Of a DNA stretch of 39,761 nucleotides, positions 10,380 to 20,872 are shown piece by piece. Position numbers and translations under genes: made by a program. Position 1 is the first letter of the stretch, and each line of letters opens with the position of its first letter. Origin of the DNA: Desulforhopalus sp. (GTDB lineage Bacteria > Desulfobacterota > Desulfobulbia > Desulfobulbales > Desulfocapsaceae); NCBI GenBank assembly GCA_013139415.1, contig WTAT01000068.1, positions 1 through 39,761 of the forward strand. Reading direction: 5' to 3'. The notes below the pieces were generated by a model. The model was not told the DNA's origin and did not search any database. It worked only from the letters and a program-made list of their open reading frames with translations.

Positions 10380-11126
10380 ATGTCTGGTATCTCCTCACTT
10401 GATTTGAATCTATTGCCCCGTCACGTTGCCATTATAATGGACGGAAATGGCAGGTGGGCCCAGAAAAGAAGACAGCCAAGGTTGTTTGGTCATAGGGCCG
10501 GAGCTGAATCTGTCCGGAACATTGTGGAAACTTGTCGGGAAATCGGCATAGAGTATCTTACCCTGTATGCATTTTCGTCTGAAAACTGGCGTCGACCTGT
10601 GCAGGAAGTAACCGGCTTAATGTCTATCTTGAAAAAATACCTTGAGTTGGAAATTCCCCGGATGCAAAAGAATGATATCCGCCTCATTTCTATCGGCGAC
10701 AGGCAACGTTTGCCTGATGCGGTTCGTGACTCATTGGTAAGAGGTATTCAGGCAACTTCGGCTAACTCCAAACTCACCCTGAATCTTGCGCTCAGTTATG
10801 GTAGCCGTGACGAAATTGTTCGGGCGGTGAGAAGGATAAGTACACTTTGCATGCAGGGTGACATGTCTGTCGAACAGATATCTGATCAGACAATTGCCGA
10901 AAATCTTGATACCTGCCTAATGCCGGATCCAGATCTGCTAATACGCACAGGAGGTGAAGCGAGATTGTCTAATTTTCTCCTGTGGCAATTATCCTACGCT
11001 GAAATATATTTTACCGATACCATGTGGCCAGATTTTCGCAAAGAGGTGTTTTTGCAGGCACTCTCGGACTATCAGTCTCGAGAGAGACGGTTTGGGCGCA
11101 CAGGCGATCAACTGCATTCTCAATAG
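10380..11126 (+). CDS. uppS: Undecaprenyl (isoprenyl) diphosphate synthase
   Basis: RHVAIIMDGNGRWAQKRRQPRLFGHRAGAESVR...LTLYAFSSENWRRP...DLLIRTGGEARLSNFLLWQLSYAEIYF. Confidence 0.97.
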   Translation: MSGISSLDLNLLPRHVAIIMDGNGRWAQKRRQPRLFGHRAGAESVRNIVETCREIGIEYLTLYAFSSENWRRPVQEVTGLMSILKKYLELEIPRMQKNDIRLISIGDRQRLPDAVRDSLVRGIQATSANSKLTLNLALSYGSRDEIVRAVRRISTLCMQGDMSVEQISDQTIAENLDTCLMPDPDLLIRTGGEARLSNFLLWQLSYAEIYFTDTMWPDFRKEVFLQALSDYQSRERRFGRTGDQLHSQ

Positions 11127-11129
11127 ATT

Positions 11130-11930
11130 ATGGAACGTATCGTCCCTGGGCTGTTAATTGCTGGTTTCTGGCTCCTCTTGCTGCTGATAGGATCGACACA
11201 ACTGTTTTGTTTCATCATCGTCCTGGTCGTACTGCTGGATTCCAATGAGTATGTGAAAATGGCAGATGCACGGAGTATGATTCTCCCCGAACGCTGGCTC
11301 CTCAATGTTATTTTGGCCGCACCGGTTGTTGTCACTTGTCTGAGTCCCAATACCTCTAGTCTTGTCCCTGCAATACTTGGATCCTTCTTGGCCCTTACCT
11401 GCTATTTTTTATATAGTTACAAAAATATTGTCGATAGCTACAATCTCTTCTGTCGCCTGGCTTTTGGAGTCGTCTACATTGGACTACTCGGAGCGCACCT
11501 TGTACTGTTGAGGTTTTTACCAGAGGGTGCCAGTTGGCTGATAATCGCTTCTGCCATAACCGCGTGTTCCGACAGTGGTGCTTATTTTGTGGGCAAGGCG
11601 ATAGGCAACATTAAACTTTGCCCAAACATTAGCCCCAATAAAACCGTCGAGGGAGCAGTAGGCGGTGTTTTGTGTGGCCTTTTAGGAGCGGTACTTTTTG
11701 CAGTGTTGCTATTGCCGGCCTTCAACTGGTTTTTCCTCATTGGGGCTGCAGTTCTCTTAGGTATTGTCGGCATTGCTGGAGACCTTACCGAATCGATTAT
11801 CAAACGGGGGACGTCCACCAAGGATTCCGGCAGTTGTCTGGCGGGACATGGCGGGATTCTTGATCGAGTTGATTCACTGCTTTTTGTTTGCCCGGTACTC
11901 TATAATCTTCTCGTATTCCCGGTGTTATAA
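11130..11930 (+). CDS. cdsA: Phosphatidate cytidylyltransferase
   Basis: Multi-TM protein with CdsA signature [40 protein letters not shown]; between uppS and dxr. Confidence 0.95.
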   Translation: MERIVPGLLIAGFWLLLLLIGSTQLFCFIIVLVVLLDSNEYVKMADARSMILPERWLLNVILAAPVVVTCLSPNTSSLVPAILGSFLALTCYFLYSYKNIVDSYNLFCRLAFGVVYIGLLGAHLVLLRFLPEGASWLIIASAITACSDSGAYFVGKAIGNIKLCPNISPNKTVEGAVGGVLCGLLGAVLFAVLLLPAFNWFFLIGAAVLLGIVGIAGDLTESIIKRGTSTKDSGSCLAGHGGILDRVDSLLFVCPVLYNLLVFPVL

Positions 11931-13090
11931 TGAGGTGTATTTCTCTGTTGGGCTCGACCGGTTCCATTGGCGTGAATGTGCTCGACGTTATCAGACAGTT
12001 TCCTGAACGATACAAGGTTGTCGCCCTGGCAGCCTGGACCAATGTACAAAGACTGGCTGAACAGGTAAGCGAATTTAATCCTGAGTTAATCTCTGTATGT
12101 GATGAAAAGAGAGCGCATACCCTACGCACTCTTTTACCTGCCAAATATCACGACAGAGTTGTGCACGGTACCGAGGGAAATATACTTGTGGCGGCTTTCA
12201 CATCAGCCGATTTTACTCTTTCTGCAATTGTCGGTGCAGCCGGACTGTTGCCAACGCTTGCAGCCATAGAGGCTGGCAAGGATATTGGTCTTGCCAACAA
12301 AGAGACTCTTGTCATGGCTGGTAAAATCGTCATGACGGCCGTTAAGGAAAAAGGAGTCAGACTCCTTCCTGTTGACTCGGAACATTCGGCAATTTTTCAA
12401 GCACTTGAGGCTGGTCGAAGAGAAGACTTGAAAAAAATCATTCTCACCGCGTCTGGTGGACCTTTTCGGGGTAAGAACCAGCAACAGTTGCAGCTTGTTA
12501 CCAGAGAGCAGGCCCTTAATCATCCTAACTGGAGTATGGGCAGAAAAATTTCCATTGACTCTGCAACTCTGATGAATAAAGGACTTGAAGTTATTGAGGC
12601 CAAATGGCTTTTTGGGGTGGAGGGCGACGCAATCGAGGTGGTTGTACATCCCCAATCGGTAGTTCATTCCCTGGTGGAATATATGGATGGTTCTGTCCTG
12701 GCACAGCTTGGGATTCCTGATATGCGTATTCCTATATCTTACGCACTCTCCTATCCTTCCAGGCTCCCCCTCCAACTACAACCGCTTAACCTGGCCGAGT
12801 GTGGTGTGCTTGAGTTTCTGGAACCTGATTATCTGAGCTTTCCTGCCCTGAAGCTGGCATTTTCAGCACTTGAGGGTGGTGGCGTTCTGCCGGCAGTGCT
12901 CAATAGTGCAAATGAAATAGCCGTGGAAGCATTTCTTGAATCGAAGATTACATTTCCACAAATTGCGGAGACAGTAGCCAGAACAATGGATACTGTATAT
13001 CAGGGCAGTGGGGACATTCTTGAGGATATTCTTGGGGCAGATGCTGCTGCCAGGCGAGAAGCCCATCTGCTCATTGAGAATAAAAAATAA
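11930..13090 (+). CDS. dxr: 1-deoxy-D-xylulose 5-phosphate reductoisomerase
   Basis: [18 protein letters not shown]...[15 protein letters not shown]...GGPFRG...[31 protein letters not shown]. Confidence 0.97.
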   Translation: MRCISLLGSTGSIGVNVLDVIRQFPERYKVVALAAWTNVQRLAEQVSEFNPELISVCDEKRAHTLRTLLPAKYHDRVVHGTEGNILVAAFTSADFTLSAIVGAAGLLPTLAAIEAGKDIGLANKETLVMAGKIVMTAVKEKGVRLLPVDSEHSAIFQALEAGRREDLKKIILTASGGPFRGKNQQQLQLVTREQALNHPNWSMGRKISIDSATLMNKGLEVIEAKWLFGVEGDAIEVVVHPQSVVHSLVEYMDGSVLAQLGIPDMRIPISYALSYPSRLPLQLQPLNLAECGVLEFLEPDYLSFPALKLAFSALEGGGVLPAVLNSANEIAVEAFLESKITFPQIAETVARTMDTVYQGSGDILEDILGADAAARREAHLLIENKK

Positions 13091-13138
13091 TTCCTGTAAC
13101 ACCTCCAGATTGCTAGTTTTTGGAAAGGAAAGCTGGAG

Positions 13139-13323
13139 TAAGGCACTAACCCCGGTAAACGGGGAAATAAGCCGGGGTAAGTGCCTTGGTGGTATATTCT
13201 AGTTTCTAATTTTAATACACTCTTCAGATTTCTTGTTTTTTATACCCCTCAAGGGGTACTGAAAAGAGCACCCCTCGAGGGGGTATTGAACTGAATGACA
13301 TGTGTTCTGTAGTAAGGCACTAA
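13139..13323 (+). repeat. Intergenic repeat between dxr and rseP, bounded by two direct TAAGGCACTAA boxes
   Basis: TAAGGCACTAA at 13139-13149 and 13313-13323; about 110 bp of the right part match the reverse complement of 29010-29137, including tandem palindromes around 'acccctcgagggggtattgaactgaatgaca'. Confidence 0.8.
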
Positions 13324-13381
13324 ACTTATTAATCCGCGTTTCTGGATTCCAGCGACGTTTACCTGGTACTCGATTTTTACT

Positions 13382-14455
13382 ATGACTACTCTATTTTCAT
13401 TTATTCTGGTTCTTGGACTTCTTATCTTTGTCCACGAACTTGGACATTTTACCTTTGCTAAGTTATTCGGCGTTCGTGTTTTGAAATTTTCTCTTGGGTT
13501 TGGACCGCGAGTTGCCGGCAAGGTAATAGGTGACACCGAATACGTCATTTCTGCATTTCCACTTGGCGGCTTTGTCAAAATGTTCGGGGAAAATCCAGAC
13601 GACCAGCAGATAGCCAGTGAGGACAAAAATGTGTCCTTTGCTCACAAACCCGTATGGCAGAGGTTTCTGGTCGTCCTGGCCGGACCGCTCTTTAATCTTA
13701 TTTTTTCGGTTGTGCTGTTTTTTATGGTGTTCACCTTCGTCGGTATCCCGACGGCTGTCGATACCACCCGAATTGGTAAGGTAAACGAAAATTCTCCCGC
13801 AGCTCTTGCAGGGATGCAGACTGATGATATCATTTTGTACATTGATAACAGGGAGACTATAGGCTGGCTGGACGTACTTGAAGCAGTAAAAAGCAGCGAA
13901 GGCAAACTCATTAGTGTGGTTGTACTTCGAGGGAGCGAACGTTTGACCTTAGAGATCTTACCGGCGATTGATACTGTCAAAAATGTTTTCGGCGAAGAAG
14001 TCGAGACGCGTTTTATGATTGGCATTATGAAAGCCGATGAGCTCACCTACGAAAAGAGTAATATCCTCGGTGCATTTCAGAGTGCCTGCCTCCAAACCTG
14101 GATGTATATTTCCCTGACAGTTATGGGCTTTATTAAAATTGTTCAGCAAGTTGTTCCTGCCTCAGAGATAGGCGGCCCTATACTCATCGCCCAGATTGCC
14201 GGAGAACAGATGAAGGCAGGGTGGTTAAATCTCATCTATTTCATGAGTCTGCTCAGTGTTAACCTGGGTATTCTGAACCTCTTGCCGATTCCTGTACTTG
14301 ATGGTGGGCACCTTGTCTTTTTGACCATTGAGGGTGTGCGGCGGAAACCGATGAACGAGCGGGCGCAGATTATTGCCCAGCAAGTGGGCATCGGCCTTCT
14401 CGGTTCGCTTATGATCTTTGTCTTCTACAACGATATAGTCAGGCTGTTTCATTGA
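13382..14455 (+). CDS. rseP: RIP metalloprotease RseP (site-2 protease)
   Basis: FVHELGHFTFAKLFGVRVLKFSLGFGP, PDZ domain, NLLPIPVLDGGHL. Confidence 0.96.
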   Translation: MTTLFSFILVLGLLIFVHELGHFTFAKLFGVRVLKFSLGFGPRVAGKVIGDTEYVISAFPLGGFVKMFGENPDDQQIASEDKNVSFAHKPVWQRFLVVLAGPLFNLIFSVVLFFMVFTFVGIPTAVDTTRIGKVNENSPAALAGMQTDDIILYIDNRETIGWLDVLEAVKSSEGKLISVVVLRGSERLTLEILPAIDTVKNVFGEEVETRFMIGIMKADELTYEKSNILGAFQSACLQTWMYISLTVMGFIKIVQQVVPASEIGGPILIAQIAGEQMKAGWLNLIYFMSLLSVNLGILNLLPIPVLDGGHLVFLTIEGVRRKPMNERAQIIAQQVGIGLLGSLMIFVFYNDIVRLFH

Positions 14456-15198
14456 TGGATTGCCAGCAGCCGTTAATACTGTCGATGGATACTGCGACCC
14501 CCTGTAGCGCGGTTGCCCTTACTTCTGGAACCAGAAAAGACGGGAGGGTGATTGCTTCTCTCAGTCTTACCGGCAATGTGACGCATTCACGGCGCCTCTT
14601 CACGGCAATTGACTATCTCATGAAGGAAGCCGCAGTTGACTGGACGTCAATTGCAGGAATAGGGGTGAGCCTGGGGCCAGGCAGTTTTACCGGCCTCAGA
14701 ATCGGAATGGCTACTGCAAAAGGTCTGGCGGCAGCTGCCGGAAAAGCCCTGCTTGGTGTTTCCACCCTTGATTCACTTGCGGCAAAATGCGTCACTCCAT
14801 ACCTCATCTGCACAGTTCTTGATGCGCGCAAAAAGGAAGTCTACGCTGCTTTTTATCGCTGTAATGGTAACGGGCTCTCCGAACGGGTAAGTGACATGAC
14901 GGTGATGGCACCCGAAAAACTTGCTTGCTCTATTTCTGAGCCGGTTATCATGGTAGGTGACGGAGCAATGGTGTATCGTCATCTGTTTAAAAGATTGCTC
15001 AGAGAAAAGGTTATCTTTGCACCCTCCCAGTTGCATGAGCCGTCAGCCTCATCTTTAGGTCTGCTTGCCGGAGAGATGCTTGATTTGGGGGAACAACTTG
15101 ATGTGGCAGATGCGGTGCCAGTCTATATAAGAAGCTCGGACGCGGAACTCAATCTATTGCAAAAAAAAGCCAAAATGCAGAAAAAACTTGCTAAGTAA
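14452..15198 (+). CDS. tsaB: tRNA threonylcarbamoyladenosine biosynthesis protein TsaB
   Basis: LILSMDTATPCSAVAL...GIGVSLGPGSFTGLRIGMATAKGLA. Confidence 0.93.
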   Translation: MMDCQQPLILSMDTATPCSAVALTSGTRKDGRVIASLSLTGNVTHSRRLFTAIDYLMKEAAVDWTSIAGIGVSLGPGSFTGLRIGMATAKGLAAAAGKALLGVSTLDSLAAKCVTPYLICTVLDARKKEVYAAFYRCNGNGLSERVSDMTVMAPEKLACSISEPVIMVGDGAMVYRHLFKRLLREKVIFAPSQLHEPSASSLGLLAGEMLDLGEQLDVADAVPVYIRSSDAELNLLQKKAKMQKKLAK

Positions 15199-16298
15199 TG
15201 ATTATCAGGCGTAAAACAAAACAAATCCAGGTTGGCGGGGTTGCCGTAGGTGGAGACAGTCCCATCAGTGTGCAGTCGATGACCAACACCGACACCAGGG
15301 ATGTGGAACAAACCGTTGCGCAGATTTGTCGTCTACAGGCTGCCGGTTGTGATATCGTACGCGTTGCGGTTTTAGACAATGAGGCAGCTTTGGCTATTAA
15401 GGCCATTCAAGAAAAAATTTCTATTCCCCTGATTGCGGATATTCACTTTGATTCCCGATTGGCCATCGCAGCTATGGAAAACGGTGCCGATGGTATTCGG
15501 ATCAATCCGGGCAATCTCGGCGGAGAAGAGAAAATCGCCTTAGTCGTTGCTGCGGCTAAACTGCATGGGGTGCCGATTCGGGTCGGGGTGAACAGCGGAT
15601 CCATCGAAAAGGATCTTCTGAAAACACATGGTTATCCCACTCCTGACAATGCCGAGGCCTTGATTGAGAGTGCCATGCGGAACGTCAGGCTGGTTGAAAA
15701 ACATGGTTATGACAAAATAAAGATTTCGATCAAATCGGCCGATGTACTGACCACGATCAACAGCTACCAGCAGTTATCAAAAACCACAGACTACCCCCTG
15801 CATCTTGGGGTCACCGAAGCCGGTGGGCTTATTGCCGGGACCGTTAAGTCAAGTGTTGCCCTGGGGATTCTTCTGAGTAAAGGCATTGGAGACACCTTCA
15901 GGATTTCTCTTACCCGTGATCCGGTGGAGGAGGTTCGGGTCGGATTTGAGCTACTACGTTCCCTGAAAATCCGTGAACGAGGGCCAGAGCTGATTTCCTG
16001 TCCAACATGTGGTCGAACCCAGATAGATCTCTTCGGACTGGCAGAAGAGGTGGAACGATTTGTCCAGACAATGGAGACGCCGTTGAAAGTCGCAGTCATG
16101 GGCTGTGTTGTTAATGGTCCTGGTGAGGCCAGACAGGCTGATATAGGCGTAGCGGGTGGGAATGGTGTTGGTATAATTTTCAAGAAAGGCGAAGTTTGGA
16201 AAAAGGTTCATGAAGATGACCTGCTGAATATTTTTATGGCCGAGTTGAAAAAGATGGAAGAAGAGGGGCAAAAAGAGCGTAATTCTGCTAAAAGCTAA
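15198..16298 (+). CDS. ispG: 4-hydroxy-3-methylbut-2-en-1-yl diphosphate synthase
   Basis: IIRRKTKQIQVGGVAVGGDSPISVQSMTNTDTRDVEQTVAQI...ISCPTCGRTQIDL...VMGCVVNGPGEARQADIGVAGG. Confidence 0.97.
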   Translation: MIIRRKTKQIQVGGVAVGGDSPISVQSMTNTDTRDVEQTVAQICRLQAAGCDIVRVAVLDNEAALAIKAIQEKISIPLIADIHFDSRLAIAAMENGADGIRINPGNLGGEEKIALVVAAAKLHGVPIRVGVNSGSIEKDLLKTHGYPTPDNAEALIESAMRNVRLVEKHGYDKIKISIKSADVLTTINSYQQLSKTTDYPLHLGVTEAGGLIAGTVKSSVALGILLSKGIGDTFRISLTRDPVEEVRVGFELLRSLKIRERGPELISCPTCGRTQIDLFGLAEEVERFVQTMETPLKVAVMGCVVNGPGEARQADIGVAGGNGVGIIFKKGEVWKKVHEDDLLNIFMAELKKMEEEGQKERNSAKS

Positions 16299-16381
16299 TC
16301 TGCATTTCTGCTATGTTTCCAGCTACCCGTTGGTGGCTTGTTCCTTTTCATAAGATTAATCCTGCATCAAAAAAAAATGAT

Positions 16382-18094
16382 ATGCGTTATTCACAGACAT
16401 TGTTGCCGACTCTTAAAGAAACGCCCGCTGAAGCTGAGGTGGTAAGTCATAGACTCTTGCTGAGAGCGGGGTTCATTCGTAAGCTTACTGCTGGTATCTA
16501 TAGCTATCTTCCGATTGGCCTTGCTGCCATGCGTAAAGTTGAAAATATTGTGCGGGAGGAAATGAACAGGGCTGGAGCCCAGGAATTGCTCATGCCGATG
16601 GTTCAACCTGCAGATATGTGGAGGGAAACGGGCAGGTACGAAAAATACGGACCGGAACTGGTGAGATTCCGTGATCGCCATGACAGAGAATCATGCCTGG
16701 GACCGACGCATGAGGAAGTGATTACTGATATCGCCCGCAAGGAATTACACTCCTACAGGAATCTTCCCATTAATCTGTACCAGATTCAGACCAAGTTCCG
16801 CGACGAGATTCGGCCGAGGTTTGGTCTCATGAGGGGCCGGGAGTTCGTGATGAAGGATGCCTACTCCTTTGACGTGAGTGATGAGGCCGCCGGGGTTTCC
16901 TACATGAAAATGTATGAGGCATATAAGAAAATTTTTACCCGTTGCGGTCTTTCTTTTCGTGCCGTTCAAGCCGATTCCGGGGCGATAGGCGGCAGTTTTT
17001 CCCATGAGTTTATGGTGCTTGCCGATACCGGGGAAGATACCATCGTGGTCTGCAAAGATTGCGAGTACGCCGCTAATATGGAAAAAGCAGTGGTCAAACT
17101 TGTGGAAGATGATCAGGCACAAGCTCCAGCTGAATTGGAAAAAATTGAAACTCCGGGGAAGCGAAAGGTTGATGCGGTCTGTGATTTTTTAAGCATTGAG
17201 CCAAAGCAGCTGGTGAAAACCATGGTGTATAAGGCGGATGGAAAGCCTGTTGCCGTGCTGGTACGCGGTGATCGGGAAGTCGAGGAGGTGAAACTGAAAA
17301 ACCTGCTTGGTGTCGCCGATGTGGAACTGGCCGATGATAAGGAGGTCTTTGAGGCAACCGGTGTCCCAACCGGATACCTGGGGCCGGTAAGTATTAAAAT
17401 TCGCACAGTTGCCGACCAGGAAGTAGCGGTGATGCAGAACTTTTATGTCGGGGGTAACGAGAAGAACTACCATCTGAAAAACGTTAATTTTGAGCGTGAT
17501 TTTCAGGTAGAAGCTGTGGCAGATCTGCGGCAGATCACTACCTCTGATCCCTGCCCGGAATGCGGCGGGAAACTTGATACAACCGAAGGTATCGAGGTCG
17601 GGCATGTTTTTAAATTGGGCACCGGGTACTCCGAATCGATGAATGCAACCTTTCAAGATAGGGATGGGAAGGAAAAATACTTTGTCATGGGCTGTTACGG
17701 CATTGGTGTCAGCCGTATTGTTGCTGCTGCTATCGAACAGAATCACGACGAAAACGGTATTATCTTTCCCGTTCCTCTTGCACCGTATACCGTGATCATT
17801 GTAAATCTTGGGGTGAACGATGAGACAATCAACACCGCCGCCGAAACACTCTATAGAGATTTGCAGACGGCGGGCCTCGAGGTGCTGATCGATGACCGGG
17901 ATGAACGACCGGGGTTTAAATTTAAAGATGCAGATTTGTTGGGAATTCCTTATCGCGTTACAGTCGGCAAGAGTTTCCTGAAAAATGGAACGCTGGAAAT
18001 AAAGTGCCGCAAGGATGGTACTATTCAAGAGTTGACACCGGAAGAAACTGTCAGGAGTCTACAGACAACAATTCTTGCTGAACTCAGTAAATAA
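16382..18094 (+). CDS. proS: Prolyl-tRNA synthetase
   Basis: MRYSQTLLPTLKETPAEAEVVSHRLLLRAGFIRKLTAGIYSYLPIG... bacterial ProRS with editing domain; start refined from 16313 to 16382. Confidence 0.97.
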   Translation: MRYSQTLLPTLKETPAEAEVVSHRLLLRAGFIRKLTAGIYSYLPIGLAAMRKVENIVREEMNRAGAQELLMPMVQPADMWRETGRYEKYGPELVRFRDRHDRESCLGPTHEEVITDIARKELHSYRNLPINLYQIQTKFRDEIRPRFGLMRGREFVMKDAYSFDVSDEAAGVSYMKMYEAYKKIFTRCGLSFRAVQADSGAIGGSFSHEFMVLADTGEDTIVVCKDCEYAANMEKAVVKLVEDDQAQAPAELEKIETPGKRKVDAVCDFLSIEPKQLVKTMVYKADGKPVAVLVRGDREVEEVKLKNLLGVADVELADDKEVFEATGVPTGYLGPVSIKIRTVADQEVAVMQNFYVGGNEKNYHLKNVNFERDFQVEAVADLRQITTSDPCPECGGKLDTTEGIEVGHVFKLGTGYSESMNATFQDRDGKEKYFVMGCYGIGVSRIVAAAIEQNHDENGIIFPVPLAPYTVIIVNLGVNDETINTAAETLYRDLQTAGLEVLIDDRDERPGFKFKDADLLGIPYRVTVGKSFLKNGTLEIKCRKDGTIQELTPEETVRSLQTTILAELSK

Positions 18095-18108
18095 ACGAAA
18101 AGCTGTTC

Positions 18109-20292
18109 ATGACATATGTATCTGTATTAAACCCTAACGGGCTGAAAACTCTGGCGGCAAACTATTTACACGGCGTGGACCTGTCTCCAATTGATGAGGC
18201 GTGGGAGATGGTTGTTAGGGTTCATCAAGGGCGGAGGCATTTTTCCGGAGAGTTGTACATTCTCCATTTGTTGGAGGTGGCATCAACTCTTGCCTCCATG
18301 CACCTTGATCTCGACACTATTCTGGCCGGTCTGCTCCATGGTGTTTTAAAAGAAGGAGTGACCGTTAAGGAGCTTGATGAAAAATTTGGCAAGGATGTAG
18401 CGAACATTGTTGAAGGATCTACTAAAATAACCAAGGTTACATCAAACAGTAAGCTGGCAAGTCAGGCGGACAATCTACGAAGAATGCTGCTGGCTATAGC
18501 CACTGATATTCGGGTTCTTTTGGTAAAGCTGGTTGATCGTTTGCTCGATATACTAGTGGTTGATATGGTCGATGAGGAACAGCAAATCGATATGGCCAGG
18601 GAAACCATGGATGTCTATGCTCCACTGGCAAGTCGTCTCGGTATCGACTGGCTCAAGCGTGAGCTTGAGGATAATGCTTTCAAGTTTCTCCATCCAGAGG
18701 ATTACAACGAACTTACCCATAAGCTGGAAAGTTCTCTCGATGAACGTCAGCGATATGTTGATGAAGTCATTAAAATCCTCCAAAAAAAGCTGGGGGAAAG
18801 TAATATCATTCCGATCCGTATTATCGGTCGACCAAAGCATATCTATTCCATCTATAAAAAGTTGATTGCTCAGAATATCCCTCTTGAGCGGGTCTATGAT
18901 AAAGTCGCTTTCAGAATTATTGTCGAAAATGTCAACGAGTGTTACGAGGCACTTGGTACCATTCATGCTAACTGGTCTCCGGTTCCGGGGCGTATTAAGG
19001 ACTTTATCTCCGTACCAAAGGCAAATAACTATCAGTCCATGCATACAACGGTCGTCGGTCCCCGTGATCATTTTATTGAGATTCAGATACGTACCGATCA
19101 GATGGACCGGGTCGCTCAGGAAGGGGTTGCTGCGCACTGGGCCTATAAAGAAGGGCAAAAGGTCAACAAAAAAGATGTAAAACTTTTCCGTGAACTAAAA
19201 CAACTTGTTACCTCCCTCCAGAAGCTTGAGGATCCGAGGGAGTTTCTCGATAGTCTTGTCGGGGAACTATATGATCCGGAAGTTTATGCACTGACCCCGA
19301 CAGGAGATGTGAAAGAATTCCCCTCGGCGAGCTGTCCCATCGATTTTGCCTACTCGATCCACACTGAAGTTGGTGATCGTTGCGTTTCGGCAAGGGTCAA
19401 TGGTCGTCAGGTCCCGCTGAAATACCAATTGCAGACCGGGGATATCGTAGAGATCATGACCTCTCCCACCCAGGTTCCCAGAAGAGGGTGGCTTGATCTC
19501 GTCAAAACCAGCCGGGCACGAACCAGAATACGTTCCTGGCTGAGACGAGAGGACAAGGACAAGGCGCTGAAACTTGGACGGGAGATTTGCGAAAGGGAGA
19601 TTAAAAAACATGACACTTCACTTAAAAAAATCATCAAAAGTGGTCATATCCGTTTAATACTCAAACAGTTGCGCTGTAATTCCCTCGATGACCTGCTTGT
19701 CAAAGTCGGTAGCGGGACGATTACTGTTCAGAACCTGATCAAAGGCCTCCTGCCTGCAGAGCTGCGCAGGGAAAGCGACCAGCTCGAGACTGACCTGCCA
19801 CCCGCAGAGCTTGCCAGCCAGATGGTAAGGCAGCATGCAGGTGAAGGCGAAAAAGATCAAGCCGGGGTGAAAATCGACGGTATTGACGGCATGCTTGTAA
19901 AGGTGAGTCAGTGCTGCAGTCCACTGCCCGGGGATCCGATAGTCGGTTTTATTACCATGGGACGTGGTGTTTCCGTGCATAAGTCAAATTGTCACAATCT
20001 GCTGAGCTCCGATCCCAAGCGTTGGATTGATGTATCCTGGTCCGGCATTGCCGAAAAAACCTACAAGGTCGGCATACATGTCAGTGCGGAAAACAAGCGA
20101 GGAATTTTTTCTGAAATCAGTAGTGCCATCAATCTCGAAAATGCCAATATTGTAGACATTTCTGCTCATACAACGCCTACCGACCAAGCCGACATGACCA
20201 TTTCCCTGGAGGTAGAAAATCTCAAACATCTCAAGATCTTGATACAGCATCTCCGGCAACTTCCGGCTGTCATCAACGTCCGCCGGCTGTAG
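18109..20292 (+). CDS. RelA/SpoT homolog (RSH), synthetase domain intact, hydrolase domain degenerate
   Basis: Synthetase GRPKHIYSIYKKL...RIKDFISVPKANNYQSMHTTVVGP...EIQIRT...GVAAHWAYKEG; TGS and ACT domains; HD-domain motifs read LLHGVLKEGVT and KLVDRLLDILV. Confidence 0.95.
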   Translation: MTYVSVLNPNGLKTLAANYLHGVDLSPIDEAWEMVVRVHQGRRHFSGELYILHLLEVASTLASMHLDLDTILAGLLHGVLKEGVTVKELDEKFGKDVANIVEGSTKITKVTSNSKLASQADNLRRMLLAIATDIRVLLVKLVDRLLDILVVDMVDEEQQIDMARETMDVYAPLASRLGIDWLKRELEDNAFKFLHPEDYNELTHKLESSLDERQRYVDEVIKILQKKLGESNIIPIRIIGRPKHIYSIYKKLIAQNIPLERVYDKVAFRIIVENVNECYEALGTIHANWSPVPGRIKDFISVPKANNYQSMHTTVVGPRDHFIEIQIRTDQMDRVAQEGVAAHWAYKEGQKVNKKDVKLFRELKQLVTSLQKLEDPREFLDSLVGELYDPEVYALTPTGDVKEFPSASCPIDFAYSIHTEVGDRCVSARVNGRQVPLKYQLQTGDIVEIMTSPTQVPRRGWLDLVKTSRARTRIRSWLRREDKDKALKLGREICEREIKKHDTSLKKIIKSGHIRLILKQLRCNSLDDLLVKVGSGTITVQNLIKGLLPAELRRESDQLETDLPPAELASQMVRQHAGEGEKDQAGVKIDGIDGMLVKVSQCCSPLPGDPIVGFITMGRGVSVHKSNCHNLLSSDPKRWIDVSWSGIAEKTYKVGIHVSAENKRGIFSEISSAINLENANIVDISAHTTPTDQADMTISLEVENLKHLKILIQHLRQLPAVINVRRL

Positions 20293-20322
20293 TTACTCGA
20301 AAAAAGGGGTCGAAGTGGCAGA

Positions 20323-20772
20323 ATGAAGATTGTTTGCGATGTCTGTGGCAATAAGAGAGAAACATCAAGTCTGTTGTGTCCGTTCTGTGGCAGTAAGATG
20401 GATGTGGCCGAGCTTGTGAAACACACCGAATTTGTGCATAAAACCATCAATTTGGAGGCGGGTCGCCCGGTTGTGGAAGTTGCCCTTAACCGGATGAATG
20501 AAATAATCGAGGATTCGGTGAGGAATGATGTCAATGTGCTCACCCTGATCCATGGTTACGGATCGAGTGGTAAAGGCGGAGCAATACGGTCGGAATGCAG
20601 AAAAATGCTCGACTATTTAAAAAGCAATGGGCTGATCAGTAATTACATAATTGGTGAGGACTTCAACAAACGATCTGGTTCGGTGAAGTCGCTTCTCCGG
20701 CGTTATCCCCAGCTCGTAGCGGATAAGCACCTGAACAGGGGCAACCGGGGAATTACCCTGGTCATTCTATAG
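20323..20772 (+). CDS. Zinc-ribbon plus Smr-like domain protein
   Basis: N-terminal CDVCGNK...CPFCGSK; NVLTLIHGYGSSGKGGAIRSECRKML resembles the Smr core. Confidence 0.7.
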   Translation: MKIVCDVCGNKRETSSLLCPFCGSKMDVAELVKHTEFVHKTINLEAGRPVVEVALNRMNEIIEDSVRNDVNVLTLIHGYGSSGKGGAIRSECRKMLDYLKSNGLISNYIIGEDFNKRSGSVKSLLRRYPQLVADKHLNRGNRGITLVIL

Positions 20773-20872
20773 AATGAGATTATTACTATCGCATACGTTG
20801 ATTATAAAGACTTAAAGCGACTTTTTTGTCGTAAATGCTGTAAAAGATAAAACTTCCTAGGAGGAGTTTCTG

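Noticed and set aside
17189-18028. Antisense ORF of 279 aa within proS
   Set aside because: Opposite a well-supported ProRS; low-complexity shadow translation.
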